From CAZSXU01 sp964610505 (GTDB lineage Bacteria; Arandabacterota; Arandabacteria; JAGLYR01), in the NCBI GenBank assembly GCA_964610505.1, contig CAZSXU010000020.1, positions 1 through 64,000 on the forward strand: a stretch of DNA of 64,000 nucleotides, read 5' to 3'. Made by a program: the position numbers and the translations under genes. The stretch's first letter is position 1. Every line of letters begins with the position of its first letter. This document shows, piece by piece, positions 1 to 9,093 of this stretch. The notes beneath the pieces are model-generated. The model was not told the origin of the DNA and ran no database searches. It was given only the letters and a program-made list of their open reading frames with translations.

Positions 1-106
1 CCAACGGCGGAACAATCTGGCGCTGCAAGACCCGGCACCCAAACCCGGCATCTACCCCGGTCGGCTCCTCTCAGCCGACTGGATGATTGCGCCCTTGGCT
101 GGGCAC
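1..106. other. Short 3' flank with a small hairpin
   Basis: No gene is visible here. A perfect 7-bp hairpin (GTCGGCT at 60-66 pairing with AGCCGAC at 73-79, 6-nt loop) lies about 28 bp beyond the stop codon of the minus-strand gene that ends at 107. It lacks a T tract, so it is at most a weak terminator candidate. Confidence 0.35.
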
Positions 107-3100
107 TCATTTCAACAAAACCATGCGGCGGGTCTCGGTTCTGCCGCTCCATGTAATCCGATAGAAGTACACGCCGCTGGCCACGTCCGCCCCGTTGTCA
201 TCCTTCCCTTCCCACACCACGGAGTGGATTCCACTCGCCTGGGGGTCGTCCACCAGGGTCCGGACCCGACGCCCGAGAGTGTTGTAGACGGCGAGAATCA
301 CTCGGGAACGACCCGACATCTCGGGAATCCGGTAGGAGATTTCCGTCACGGGTTTGAACGGGTTCGGCACGGCCGGTCCCAAGTGAAATCGCTCGACCGA
401 CTCACCGGATCCAACCGCCTGCGGGGACGTACCCGGAACAACCAACATCGGACCGGAGCAATCCACACCGAGAGCACCGATCGGACCGCAGAGAGCATCG
501 TCGGCACAGGGAGACCCTGTGGCCAGATGGCAGTCACCGGCGTCCAGATCGCAGAAGCATGGATCCGTGCAATGGTTGCAGTCCTGGCCACCCTGGCCGG
601 ACAGACTCCCAACCCAATCACCCTGAACATTCCCAAACACGTCGCAGCAGTAAAAGGCCGGATCCCCGCTCGTGAACCGGAACCACGGGCCGGGGCCGTT
701 GAAGCCGAAAATGCAGTTTGAGATCTGGGTCGCGCCCTCCGTTCGGACGTTCAGGGCTGCAGCGAACGTCGCCCGATTGGCTGCGAAAGTGCAAGAGCTC
801 AACGTCAGTGGCGTCCAAGCCGCATACAGTCCGCCGCCCAAGCCGGCCGAGTTGGCCCAGAAGACCGAGCCACCAAGGTTCAGGGTTGAGTACGCGCTGT
901 AGATTCCCCCGCCGTCGTCGCCCGAGTTCTCGCGGAAGTGACAGGCATGGACGCCCACCGTCGATTTCTTGAAGTACACCGCGCCCCCATCACGCTCGGC
1001 CGTGTTGCCGACGAAGGTGCATCTGTTGAGTCCGAGAGTCGACTTGTACGCGTAGATCGCGCCGCCGTAGGCGTCCGTGTGGTTTCCGGTGAAGACACAA
1101 TCCTCCAGCGTCGCCGACCCGAGCTGGCAGGTGAGCCCGCCACCGCCGGTCGTCCGGATCCAGTTGTTCTTGAGGCGACAGTCCCTCATCGTGATGGACG
1201 ATCCATAGACGTAGACACCACTCCACGAACCACCCGTGATGGTCAGATTCTCGAGGACGGCGTCCTCCACGCTTCGGGCCTCGAAGGCGTAACCCCGCCC
1301 CTCGGCGTCGACAACGACCTCGTCCTGTCTCGGTTGGCCACCCCGGAGGACCACGCCCGACTTGAGACGAATGGCGTGCTCCCGGTAGATTCCAGGGGCG
1401 GCCTCCACGATGTCCCCGGGTTGCGATTGATTGAGCCCATACTGGATGGTCCGGAAGGGATGTTCTTGGGATCCGTCTCCCCCCCAGTTGTCGCCACCAT
1501 TGGCCACGTACTGGACCCTGTGGCATATTCCGACGCATCGGACCTGATCGCAGTCCGCGCCCGGGTCGAGTATGCAAACGCGAGCGCCGAACCTCTCGGA
1601 CGTAAACGTCACGGTGAACACCTGCGATTGGTTGGGACCCAGGGTGTATGTCGTCGGATCGACTTCGAACTCATCGCAGCTCTCGATGATTTCGCCATCA
1701 AGCATGCCACACCGCCTGTTGGTGATCGTGAAAGTCAGACTCTTTGTCGCGCCGATGCCCTCGACACGGAAGCGAAGGACTCCAGGCTCTACCTCGCACT
1801 CCGGAACATGCGGCCCTGTCGCCGTACAGGTTACCGGACCGCAACCCGTATCTGTGTCAATCTCGCACACATCATCGCCACAGTCCTCGGGTGCGTAGAC
1901 GACGCTGAAGATCTCGCTCTCGTCGTGTCCCAGCGAGTACTGCGTGGGGTCGACGGTGAACCCCTGGCAGTCCCACGTGATCTCTCCGGCGAGCGTGCCG
2001 CAGCCGGGGTTCGTGATACTGAAGGTCTGGGTATCCGTGTCCCCGAAATCGTCGGCCGTAAAGTTGAGATCGGCCGGACTCAATTTGCAGATGGGAAGGA
2101 TGGGTCCCGCTGCGTTACAGATGACATTCGGGCAGAGAGGTCCCGTTTCGATGGTGCATGCATCGTCACCACAATCCATGGGTGCGTAGACCACGTCGAA
2201 GGTCTCACTCTCATTGTGTCCCAGCGAGTACTGCGTGGGGTCGACCGTGAACTCCGGGCAGTTCCACGTGATTTCTCCTGCAAGTGTGCCGCAGCCGGGG
2301 TTGGCGATAGTGAAAGTCTGCGTATCCGTATTGCCGATGGTGTCGACCCCGAAGCTGAGGTCCGTTGGTTTCACCCCGCAGTTGGGAGTCTTGGGTCCCA
2401 CAGCATTGCAGGTTACGTCCGAACACAGAGGCCCGGTCTCAATCACGCACACATCGTCGCCGCAGTCCTGGGGTGCGTAGACGACCCTGAAGGTCTCGCT
2501 CTCATCAGGTCCCAGCGAATAGAGGGTGGGATCAACGGTGAAATCCTGGCAATTCCATTTGATTTGGCCGGCGAGCTGGCCGCAGGCGATGTTGGTGATG
2601 ATGAAGGCGTGAGTGTCGGTGTCGCCGACGCTGTCCGCCTCGAAATCGAGTTCGGTCGGGTCGATGGCACACTCGGGAGTGTCGGGCCCCGCGGCATTGC
2701 AGGTCACGTTCGCGCACTCGACCCCGGTCTCAATCACGCACACGTCGTTGCCGCAGTCCTCGGGCGTGTAGGTTACGGTAAAGATCTCCGATTCCCAGGC
2801 TCCCAGGTCGTAGGAGCTCGGTTCCACCGTGAACTCCGGACAGGACTCGGAGATTTCCCCGGCCAGTCCCCCTCCTCCATTGTTGTGGATGGTGAACGTG
2901 GTCGATTGGACTTCGCCGACGGTGTCAACATTGAAGGCCAGGTTCGTGGGATCGACCTCACACAGCGGACACGGGGCCGTGCAGGCGATGAGATATGCTG
3001 TGGGGTCCGTCGTCGTCGTTGAACCCCATGGATTCGAGAAGAACACGTCAACACTCGGGTTGTCCCACATGACGGTTAACGTGCAGCTCAGGTTCAAGGA

Positions 3101-3583
3101 CTGTTCTGTAGGCCAATTCTTGTCGTTGTACACATTGTGTCTGGGTTCAATCGGGGGTACGCAGGCGGGCCCCAGATCAAGACCATGTGGACAGGGGTGG
3201 TCGAGACCATTAACCGTCCCCTCGTGGTCGCAAGTCCTGGACCACGTATCCTCGCCTGTTCCTAAGTCACCCTGATACCAGCAATACCATTGTGACGTGT
3301 GGTCAATCATGTCCCCACCACAGCCGCAATCACCATCACCCCCAGGATGATGTTTCTTGTAGAAGGTTCGGCCCGCGTAGGTTCCGGCACAACGGCAGCA
3401 ACACCAGTAACACCAGGGATACGGATCACGAACGTAGTCGTACCGCTGGTATGTCTCGACGACGCTGGCGTAGACTCTGGCGTTGAAGTTCTCGGACGGG
3501 CAGTCCCTGCCCACCTCCGCTCCATCGGCCGCGCCGGCAATCAGTACGGCGAACAGAACCATCGCGAGAAGCGCGCGTCTCAT
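107..3583 (-). CDS. Large secreted surface protein: five anchor-D repeats, beta-helix, type IX-like sorting domain
   Basis: A 1158-residue exported protein with no predicted enzyme activity, probably adhesive or structural. The start at 3583 is chosen because GGAGG lies 8 bp upstream and a signal peptide (MRRALLAMVLFAVLIAG...) follows; ATG at 3589 is too close to that site. A Cys-rich N-terminal section (about residues 25-205) is followed by five tandem repeats of about 96 residues built on C-x-(V/L)-x-P-x-x-L-x-F ... G(E/Q)I ... F-x-V-(D/E)-P, the pattern of choice-of-anchor D/ASH immunoglobulin-like domains. Then comes a right-handed parallel beta-helix with a DUF1565-like opening (DGSQEHPFRTIQ) and Gly-rich rungs resembling polymorphic outer-membrane repeats. 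The C-terminus is an FlgD-like sorting domain (NPFKPVTEISYRIP ... ASGVYFYRI ... MVLLK). Domain calls come from motifs by eye. Confidence 0.85.
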   Translation of the reverse strand: MRRALLAMVLFAVLIAGAADGAEVGRDCPSENFNARVYASVVETYQRYDYVRDPYPWCYWCCCRCAGTYAGRTFYKKHHPGGDGDCGCGGDMIDHTSQWYCWYQGDLGTGEDTWSRTCDHEGTVNGLDHPCPHGLDLGPACVPPIEPRHNVYNDKNWPTEQSLNLSCTLTVMWDNPSVDVFFSNPWGSTTTTDPTAYLIACTAPCPLCEVDPTNLAFNVDTVGEVQSTTFTIHNNGGGGLAGEISESCPEFTVEPSSYDLGAWESEIFTVTYTPEDCGNDVCVIETGVECANVTCNAAGPDTPECAIDPTELDFEADSVGDTDTHAFIITNIACGQLAGQIKWNCQDFTVDPTLYSLGPDESETFRVVYAPQDCGDDVCVIETGPLCSDVTCNAVGPKTPNCGVKPTDLSFGVDTIGNTDTQTFTIANPGCGTLAGEITWNCPEFTVDPTQYSLGHNESETFDVVYAPMDCGDDACTIETGPLCPNVICNAAGPILPICKLSPADLNFTADDFGDTDTQTFSITNPGCGTLAGEITWDCQGFTVDPTQYSLGHDESEIFSVVYAPEDCGDDVCEIDTDTGCGPVTCTATGPHVPECEVEPGVLRFRVEGIGATKSLTFTITNRRCGMLDGEIIESCDEFEVDPTTYTLGPNQSQVFTVTFTSERFGARVCILDPGADCDQVRCVGICHRVQYVANGGDNWGGDGSQEHPFRTIQYGLNQSQPGDIVEAAPGIYREHAIRLKSGVVLRGGQPRQDEVVVDAEGRGYAFEARSVEDAVLENLTITGGSWSGVYVYGSSITMRDCRLKNNWIRTTGGGGLTCQLGSATLEDCVFTGNHTDAYGGAIYAYKSTLGLNRCTFVGNTAERDGGAVYFKKSTVGVHACHFRENSGDDGGGIYSAYSTLNLGGSVFWANSAGLGGGLYAAWTPLTLSSCTFAANRATFAAALNVRTEGATQISNCIFGFNGPGPWFRFTSGDPAFYCCDVFGNVQGDWVGSLSGQGGQDCNHCTDPCFCDLDAGDCHLATGSPCADDALCGPIGALGVDCSGPMLVVPGTSPQAVGSGESVERFHLGPAVPNPFKPVTEISYRIPEMSGRSRVILAVYNTLGRRVRTLVDDPQASGIHSVVWEGKDDNGADVASGVYFYRITWSGRTETRRMVLLK
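1525..2962 (-). repeat. Five tandem ~290-bp coding repeats (anchor-D domains)
   Basis: Within the surface protein, five consecutive units of about 96 codons each begin with a Cys (CEVDP, CAIDP, CGVKP, CKLSP, CEVEP) and end near a C-x-A-x-G-P motif. The middle units are the most alike and the first and last are more divergent, which fits expansion by internal duplication. Confidence 0.8.
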
Positions 3584-4395
3584 TATCATCTCCTCCTCTC
3601 GGAGCGGATTCCCGCACGGCGAAGACAAGCCGGATCGTGCAGTGACACATTCTTGCGTTTGTCTTCTTGGCGGGCTCCGCGACCCGGCTAGGTACCCTTG
3701 CGAAGGTCCGTCACTCATCGGGGCCCTGTTCACCGGTGTTGGGCCTTATGGATTTGCGTTTTGACAGGGTCCCGGTTTGAAGCAGTGTTCGATTCAGGGC
3801 ATGCAGGCCCCGTCAGAGTAGTAACTACCTAAACCCCCTCTTTTTTTGAGAACTTTTTTGTTTCGATGTGATTTTCTTGTCTTCCGGGGTGGCCAAAGCT
3901 GTGTAACGGATTGCGGAATTATTGGTTAGAACGTTGGGCTGTCCGATGGAATAGAGGAGGAATGGACTGTCGGACCCTCATCCCGGGCCGGCTCCCGCCG
4001 GCCCGAGAGAGGAGAAAGGTGAGAGGCGAAGAGGTGACGACCCGCACTCTCGCTGTTCCGCCTTCGGGTTCGAATGGGAGAATGGACCTTCACCCCCGGC
4101 AGCGCGATCGGGGAAAGGATTCCCCTCTTACAAGCGCCTGGTTTGGCCGCCTCGTCACCTTGTCGGGGCTCACCCGCAGTCTCGCCGTCCCGTTGTCCCG
4201 CAGTCTCGTTCCCCTTCGACAGGCTCAGGACGAACGGAGGCCGGGCTTCGCCCGAAACAGGGTCACGTCCCCACACGCTCCGGCGGGCTAAACAATAGCG
4301 GTTGCGCGGGCGTCTGGGAGGATGTAAGGATAGCCGGGAAAGGGCGCCGGGGATCCATGTCCGGTGTGGCCAAGATACGGCAAAGAGGAGGGTGA
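3584..4395. other. Long intergenic region with hairpins and a REP-like palindrome
   Basis: No convincing gene lies here; overlapping short reading frames on both strands are by-products of palindromic repeats. Visible elements are a T-rich stretch around 3839-3861, a perfect 9-bp GC hairpin (CGGGCCGGC 3984-3992 with GCCGGCCCG 3997-4005, loop TCCC), and a REP-like imperfect palindrome at 4212-4237. The region holds the promoters of the divergent surface-protein and esterase genes, but I see no clear -35/-10 pair. Confidence 0.5.
4212..4237. repeat. REP-like palindrome (CTTCGACAGGCTCAGGACGA type)
   Basis: A 26-bp imperfect palindrome of the CTTCGACAGGCTCAGGAC-GAAC type, which I recall as a very widespread extragenic palindrome in environmental bacteria. 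Its right half (CTCAGGACGAACGG) recurs at 13180-13193 and, with a change, near 29716-29729. Confidence 0.6.
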
Positions 4396-5361
4396 GTGGT
4401 GAGGTATGCGAACAGGAGTGGCGCAGTCGTGGCGATGCTGGTGCTGGCCGGGCTGTTTGGGTGCGCGGCCGAGGAGAAACAGGCGCCGGCGCAGGACGTG
4501 ATGGTCACGGCGAACGTGGTGTACGGGCACAAGTTCGGGATGGCGCTGACGTTTGATGTGTTCCGGCCTCGGGAGAGCAATGGGGCTGCGGTGATCTTCA
4601 TGAACAGCGGCGGGTTTGAGTCGGGCGTGCTTCGCCAGTGCAAGCAAGTCGGGGATCAGTGGGAATTCGTTAAGAAGGACACGCTCATGATTCCCCAGGC
4701 GCCGATGCATCTCCCGCTCCTGGAGCAGTTCAGCTTTGAGGACCTCCTCGCCGCCGGATTCACGGTCTTCGATGTGCGGCACGGCTCGAGCCCGAAGTTC
4801 ACGCTGGATGAGATCGTCGAGGACTGCCGGAGCGCGGTGCGGTTCATCAAGGAGAATGCTGCGGACTTCCCTGTCGACCCCGATCGGATCGGTCTCTGGG
4901 GTGCCAGCGCAGGCGGGTACCTCGCCATCTTCGTGGGAGCGACTGCGGATGAGACCGACGGGGCGAGCACCAGAGTCAAGGCTATCGCCGTCTACTACCC
5001 TGCCGGGTTCGACTGGCTGGCGACAGTGGAAAGTTTCCCGATGGTTCAGGAAAATCTCCCTTCGATTCAGATCGATTCGGAGATTCTCGAAACACTTTCC
5101 ATAAAGGACTACCTCTCCCCCGACGATCCTCCGCTCCTTGTGATCCACGGGGATCAGGATTTCCCCTTCATCACGGCCGCTTCGGAATCGCTGGTCGCCG
5201 GTTTCCAGGGACAGGGATGTGAAGCGAAGGTGGTGGTGTTCCCGGAGACGGGGCATGAGTTCAGTGGGGCTGAGGGGTACAATGAAGAGTACGGAGAGAA
5301 GGCGATGGCGGAGTTGGTGGAGTGGTTTCAAGGGCATCTTGGGGCGCAGCTGCCGCAATGA
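4396..5361 (+). CDS. Alpha/beta hydrolase lipoprotein (esterase/peptidase-like)
   Basis: A 321-residue lipoprotein starting at GTG (4396, or the adjacent GTG at 4399) after an AGGAGG site. The N-terminus has a hydrophobic segment ending in the lipobox LFGC, so it is probably anchored to a membrane facing the periplasm. The nucleophile elbow is GASAGG (G-x-S-x-G) within GLWGASAGGYLAIF; an aspartate follows in VIHGDQDF and a histidine in ETGHEFSG, giving a complete Ser-Asp-His triad. The family covers carboxylesterases, acetyl-xylan esterases and dipeptidyl-peptidase-like hydrolases; the substrate cannot be told. It is convergent with the next gene. Confidence 0.85.
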   Translation: MVRYANRSGAVVAMLVLAGLFGCAAEEKQAPAQDVMVTANVVYGHKFGMALTFDVFRPRESNGAAVIFMNSGGFESGVLRQCKQVGDQWEFVKKDTLMIPQAPMHLPLLEQFSFEDLLAAGFTVFDVRHGSSPKFTLDEIVEDCRSAVRFIKENAADFPVDPDRIGLWGASAGGYLAIFVGATADETDGASTRVKAIAVYYPAGFDWLATVESFPMVQENLPSIQIDSEILETLSIKDYLSPDDPPLLVIHGDQDFPFITAASESLVAGFQGQGCEAKVVVFPETGHEFSGAEGYNEEYGEKAMAELVEWFQGHLGAQLPQ

Positions 5362-5436
5362 ACCGTAAATCGTAAATGGTAAATTGTCCCCGGAAGAAGG
5401 CGTCATAGAGACAAAACACCGTCGTTGCATGTACCC

Positions 5437-5500
5437 CGGGGAGGAAAGAACTTGCCTCCCCGTTGTCTGAATCTGCGTAATCTGCGGATGAAGGATTTTC
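5437..5500. repeat. Partial copy of the CACAGAT element: hairpin plus one arm
   Basis: Hairpin 5437-5448/5451-5462 (12 positions, one A-G mismatch, AA loop) has the same ...AAG-AA-CTTGCC... core as the full elements. It is followed by AATCTGCGTAATCTGCGG at 5472-5489, an arm in which CTGTG has become CTGCG. It sits between the convergent esterase and DUF5916 genes, ending next to the stop codon at 5505. Confidence 0.7.
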
Positions 5501-5504
5501 GCTC

Positions 5505-7676
5505 CTACGCCCGCCACAAGTACGACATCTTGAAGAAGAATCCTCTTCGCGTCTCCAGGAAGTCACGGCTGGAGACGTACTCGCCGTTGTCCCACGCGAG
5601 CCTGTCGTAGATGGAACCATAGCCGACGTGGACGACGGTGCCGGGGATGTAGGTGAAGGACGCCAGGAAATCGGTGAGCAGCCGCTCGTAATACTCGTTG
5701 TACTCGGCGATGCCGCGGATGAAGACGTACTTATTGAGCTGGTAGGTCAGCTTCCCGCGGGCGAGCGGGTAGTCATAGACTTTGTCGCCATCAGAATCCC
5801 GGTAGAAATCATAGTAGACCAGATCCACCACGGACTCGAGTTTGTCGGACGGCTGATAGGCGATCGTCGCCGAAGCCCGGTTCATGTATCCCGGGTACGG
5901 ATCGGCCGAGTAGTAGACGGCGCCGACCCGCCGGTACAGAACGCTCGCGTAGAACTGATTCTTGAAGTAGCCGCCGCCAAACACGTGGAATCCGCCGGTG
6001 TCGAATCTCTCTCCCAGGAAAATCTCCGTCGAATACGAGTACTTCACCTTCAGCTGCAGAGCGCCCCAGAGATAGCCGAGCGCCGAGACATGGTTGAACG
6101 TTTCCCACCGGTCGTAGAACTTGTCCTCGGTCTGCGTGCTGTAGATTTCGATGTCCACCCGCCGGAGGACATCCGATTGGGGATAGAGTTTCGGGCGCAG
6201 GAGGACCCCGCCGTTGAGAATCCCCGTCCGCCGGATGAACCCCATCTCCGCCTGAAAATCTTCGGAAATGTCGCGGAAACTCAGCTCCACGTCGAGATCC
6301 CGCGTCTCGTAGTAGTGCCGGAGTCCGACCGTGTGACCGTCCATCGCTCCCGAGGAAGGATCCGTCTGTGCTTGCGAAAAGACGCCCTGGTAGCTGAAGA
6401 GGCTTGATTTCCCCACGCGGAGCTGCCCGTCGACTCCACCGACGCGATTGTACCGGTCCTTCCGTTCCCTCCCGGCATAGATCCCGCCGATGAACCCGTC
6501 TTCGCTGAGCGCCCGGCGGTACCGGACAATCGGGAAATGCGCATAGTCACCCTGGGCGGCCGCATCCGCGTCCGGCAGCTCATCGGCCGCGTAGATCGAG
6601 GCAATCGTGTTCTTCTCCCCCATCTTCCCTGTCAGTTTCACCCCGACACGCGGATCCACGATGGTCCGCGTGTAGAGGAGATATCCGACCGGATCGATCT
6701 CCGACACCCGGCATCCGGCCAAGCGGAAACTCTCCCGTCCTTCCAGGAAGAAGGGGCGCTTCTCCGAGAAGTAGAGATCGTACCGGAGATTCACATCCAC
6801 CTGCCCGGCGTCGGCCTCCACCTGGCTGAAGTCGGGATTGTAGGTTCCGTCCATGATGAGGTTCGACGTGATCCCGTACTTGGCCGTGAGACTGACGTCG
6901 GTCTGTTCATCCTCCAGGGCCAGCCGGCCCTGATCGATGGCGTCCATCCGGCTTGTGGTCACCGCCGGCAGGAGTTCGAAGAGAAGCGGGCGTTTCAGAT
7001 CGTGAAAGACAATGGGCGTCGTCTGCCCGAGGAAATTCATTCCCTTGTCCGGGTCCAGCGTGGGATAGGTACTGTGCTCGGTCCGCCGCCCGATGTTCCG
7101 CTCGAAGATGATGCCCATCTCCACAGGATTGCCGCCCGGGAACCGGATGCTTTTGAGCGGAATCATCACTTCGGCCGTATAGCCGGTCTTATCAATCCGC
7201 CCGCCGCTGTACCAGACCATATCGATAGAGAGATCCTCGATCCCGCTCGCGAACCGGCTGTCCTCCTGGATCCCCATGGGATTGACATAGAAACAGGAGA
7301 GCGTCTGCTGGTCGTTGAAGGTGTCCAGATTGACACAGATCCAGTCATCGGCCCGGATGTTGTCCCGGCTCGTGACGGAAGTCTTGATCTTCTCCGGTTC
7401 AGGATCGTAGCAGCGATACGCGAAGTAGAGGTTTTCCTCGTCATAGGCAACCTGTGCCTCGGTCTCCCCCACCGGTTCATTGCCGTAGTCGGGATAGAAG
7501 GTGATGAATCCGCCGAGCCGCTCGGCGCGCTGCCAGACGGAATCGTCAAGGACGCCGTCAATGTCGGGCGGCGTGTCCGTGCGGTAGGGCGTGATGGATT
7601 CCGCTGCGTAGGTGAAGGAAGCAAGGAGAAGAATCGAAAGCACGAGCGCCGCAGACGCGGTGTACAGATGTTTCAT
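5505..7676 (-). CDS. DUF5916 family outer-membrane protein with N-terminal CBM9-like domain
   Basis: A 723-residue protein with a signal peptide (MKHLYTASAALVLSILLLASFTYA). Residues ~25-220 match the carbohydrate-binding family 9-like domain common at the start of DUF5916 proteins (PDIDGVLDDSVWQRAE; VAYDEENLYFAYRCYD; ADDWICVNLDTF). The remainder is the DUF5916 region, rich in alternating aromatic/polar strands (PFFLEGRESF, YNPDFSQVEADAGQVDVN), predicted to form an outer-membrane beta-barrel. The biochemical role of DUF5916 is unknown; carbohydrate binding or uptake is a guess. The gene lies 39 bp after the PD40 lipoprotein gene in the same direction, so the two are probably cotranscribed. Confidence 0.88.
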   Translation of the reverse strand: MKHLYTASAALVLSILLLASFTYAAESITPYRTDTPPDIDGVLDDSVWQRAERLGGFITFYPDYGNEPVGETEAQVAYDEENLYFAYRCYDPEPEKIKTSVTSRDNIRADDWICVNLDTFNDQQTLSCFYVNPMGIQEDSRFASGIEDLSIDMVWYSGGRIDKTGYTAEVMIPLKSIRFPGGNPVEMGIIFERNIGRRTEHSTYPTLDPDKGMNFLGQTTPIVFHDLKRPLLFELLPAVTTSRMDAIDQGRLALEDEQTDVSLTAKYGITSNLIMDGTYNPDFSQVEADAGQVDVNLRYDLYFSEKRPFFLEGRESFRLAGCRVSEIDPVGYLLYTRTIVDPRVGVKLTGKMGEKNTIASIYAADELPDADAAAQGDYAHFPIVRYRRALSEDGFIGGIYAGRERKDRYNRVGGVDGQLRVGKSSLFSYQGVFSQAQTDPSSGAMDGHTVGLRHYYETRDLDVELSFRDISEDFQAEMGFIRRTGILNGGVLLRPKLYPQSDVLRRVDIEIYSTQTEDKFYDRWETFNHVSALGYLWGALQLKVKYSYSTEIFLGERFDTGGFHVFGGGYFKNQFYASVLYRRVGAVYYSADPYPGYMNRASATIAYQPSDKLESVVDLVYYDFYRDSDGDKVYDYPLARGKLTYQLNKYVFIRGIAEYNEYYERLLTDFLASFTYIPGTVVHVGYGSIYDRLAWDNGEYVSSRDFLETRRGFFFKMSYLWRA

Positions 7677-7715
7677 CTTGATGTCCGACCTTTCGCCAGG
7701 GGGAGTTGATAGGCT

Positions 7716-8756
7716 TCAATCAAGACTTTCCGGTCTGAATTGGTCGATCACTCGCGCGTCCACCCAGTAGATGTCACCTTGGCCATTCTCGGGACAGGTC
7801 AACCGGTTCTTCAACGATTCGTATGTAATGCGCGTCTCCGGGGATTCGTCCGGCGTCTTTCGAGACGTGAAGAAGAAATATCGTCCGTCCGGCGAGAAGA
7901 TCGGACAGTTCTCGTGCGCTCGCGAGTTGATTTCCTCCCCCATGTGCACGGCCTCGCTCCACCCTCCGTCGTCTGTCCGGAAGCAGATGTAGAGGTCCCC
8001 CATCCCGATCGTGTCGTCACGGTTGGCGGCCGAGAAAATAATAAAACTCTCGTCCCCGGCAATGCAGGGATCTCCCTCAAAACCGGCGCTGTTGATCGGT
8101 GGCCCGAGGTTCTCGGGTTCCGTGTACCGCCCGTCGACCCACTCCGACCGCCAGAGTTCGCGGCCGCCCATGCCTCCCACCCGACTGGACTGGAAGTACA
8201 TGGTCCCATCGTCGGCGAGGGACGGATAGAACTCATCGGCTTCCGAGTTGACGGGGGGACCCACGTTCACGGGCTCCGACCACCCGGTCGGCATCCGATC
8301 CACATACCAGATATCCCAGTCCGATCGCCGCTCCTCACCCGGCCTCGGCCGATCCGAACAGAAGTAGAGCCGGTTCCCGTCCTTCGTGGCCCAGGCATCC
8401 ACGCCTGTGTACTCCTGTGTAAAGAGAGTCACCTCCGGCTCCGTCCAGCAACCGTCTTCCTCTCGCGTAAGGAGAAGGACAAACCGCATGGCGCCGCCGT
8501 CGATGGAATAACAGAATTCTCTCGCTCCGGGGAAGAACACGGCATTGAGCTCCTGCATGCCCGTCGAGACGGCGCCCCGCGCGAACATCTCGGGCGTCAT
8601 CCCGGGCGGCGGTTGCCCGAAGTAGGGCCCCGAGAGTGCGGCGAAGGGGGACGCGCTCTCGCCTCCACCGGTTTCCTTAGACGCGCAGGACGCGGCGAGG
8701 ACAATCGCCAGCGCCGCGAGTAAGAGTCCGCCCACTCGACATGTGCATCTCACCAT
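7716..8756 (-). CDS. PD40/TolB-like beta-propeller lipoprotein
   Basis: A 346-residue lipoprotein. The start at 8756 is set by a GGAGGG site 4 bp upstream and a signal ending in the lipobox LAASC. The mature part contains repeated PD40 (WD40-like) blades: YFCSDRPRPGEERRSDWDIW, PSLADDGTMYFQSSR, IFSPDGRYFFFTSRK. Such proteins form TolB-like propellers in the periplasm or at the outer membrane, usually binding partners rather than acting as enzymes. It is the first gene of a likely two-gene unit with the downstream DUF5916 gene. Repeat element A sits directly upstream. Confidence 0.85.
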   Translation of the reverse strand: MVRCTCRVGGLLLAALAIVLAASCASKETGGGESASPFAALSGPYFGQPPPGMTPEMFARGAVSTGMQELNAVFFPGAREFCYSIDGGAMRFVLLLTREEDGCWTEPEVTLFTQEYTGVDAWATKDGNRLYFCSDRPRPGEERRSDWDIWYVDRMPTGWSEPVNVGPPVNSEADEFYPSLADDGTMYFQSSRVGGMGGRELWRSEWVDGRYTEPENLGPPINSAGFEGDPCIAGDESFIIFSAANRDDTIGMGDLYICFRTDDGGWSEAVHMGEEINSRAHENCPIFSPDGRYFFFTSRKTPDESPETRITYESLKNRLTCPENGQGDIYWVDARVIDQFRPESLD

Positions 8757-8798
8757 CGACCCTCCGACATCTTCATTCCGCAGATTCAAAGCCAAGAT

Positions 8799-9083
8799 CC
8801 TTAGCCACAGATTGCACAGATGAAGAGCGGGGACACCCCCGGGTGGGTCGGCCCTGCGGTCCACCCCACCCGCCCAGGCGATACGGCTTGCCATACACCG
8901 AATGCGCCTGGGAATGTTTGCTCCAAAACAGATAACGGCGCACTCTCAATAGCGTGCCCGAACTTGGTTCCTCTTCGTGGAGGCAGAGTCTTGCCTCCAC
9001 GCTTTTCGAATCTGTGCAATCTGTGAAATCTGTGGCTCGCTCTTGATCTTGTTCTTCTGTGAATTTGTGCAATCTGTGGTTGC
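8799..9083. repeat. CACAGAT element, full copy A
   Basis: About 285 bp between two minus-strand genes. The left arm is AGCCACAGATTGCACAGAT (8803-8821) followed by GAAGAGCGG. Hairpin 1 is CGGGTGGG...CCCACCCG (about 8840-8871). Hairpin 2 is CCCAGGCG (8873-8880) with CGCCTGGG (8905-8912), followed by AATG. Hairpin 3 is 8976-8985/8992-9001 (CGTGGAGGCA with TGCCTCCACG). The right arm has AATCTGTG repeats from 9009 to 9037, then GCTCGCTCTTGA and a second, decayed arm to 9083. It ends about 11 bp from the stop codon of the SecD-head lipoprotein gene. No coding potential is seen; it may be a mobile REP/MITE-like element or a structured RNA. Confidence 0.8.
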
Positions 9084-9093
9084 GCTCTTCTCT

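Noticed and set aside
938..3022. 694-codon open frame on the plus strand
   Set aside because: It is antisense to the repeat region of the surface protein, has no signal, ribosome site or domain, and arises from the GC-rich codon bias of the real gene.
3640..3780. Possible cyclic-di-GMP riboswitch in the leader of the surface-protein gene (GCAAA and AGCCGGGT words on the minus strand)
   Set aside because: The words are not in the required order and spacing, and the P1b/P2 stems of the GEMM-I fold cannot be drawn.
3911..4291. Overlapping 116-126-codon frames on opposite strands
   Set aside because: They coincide with the REP palindrome and a perfect GC hairpin, which create open frames on both strands; neither has protein-like features.
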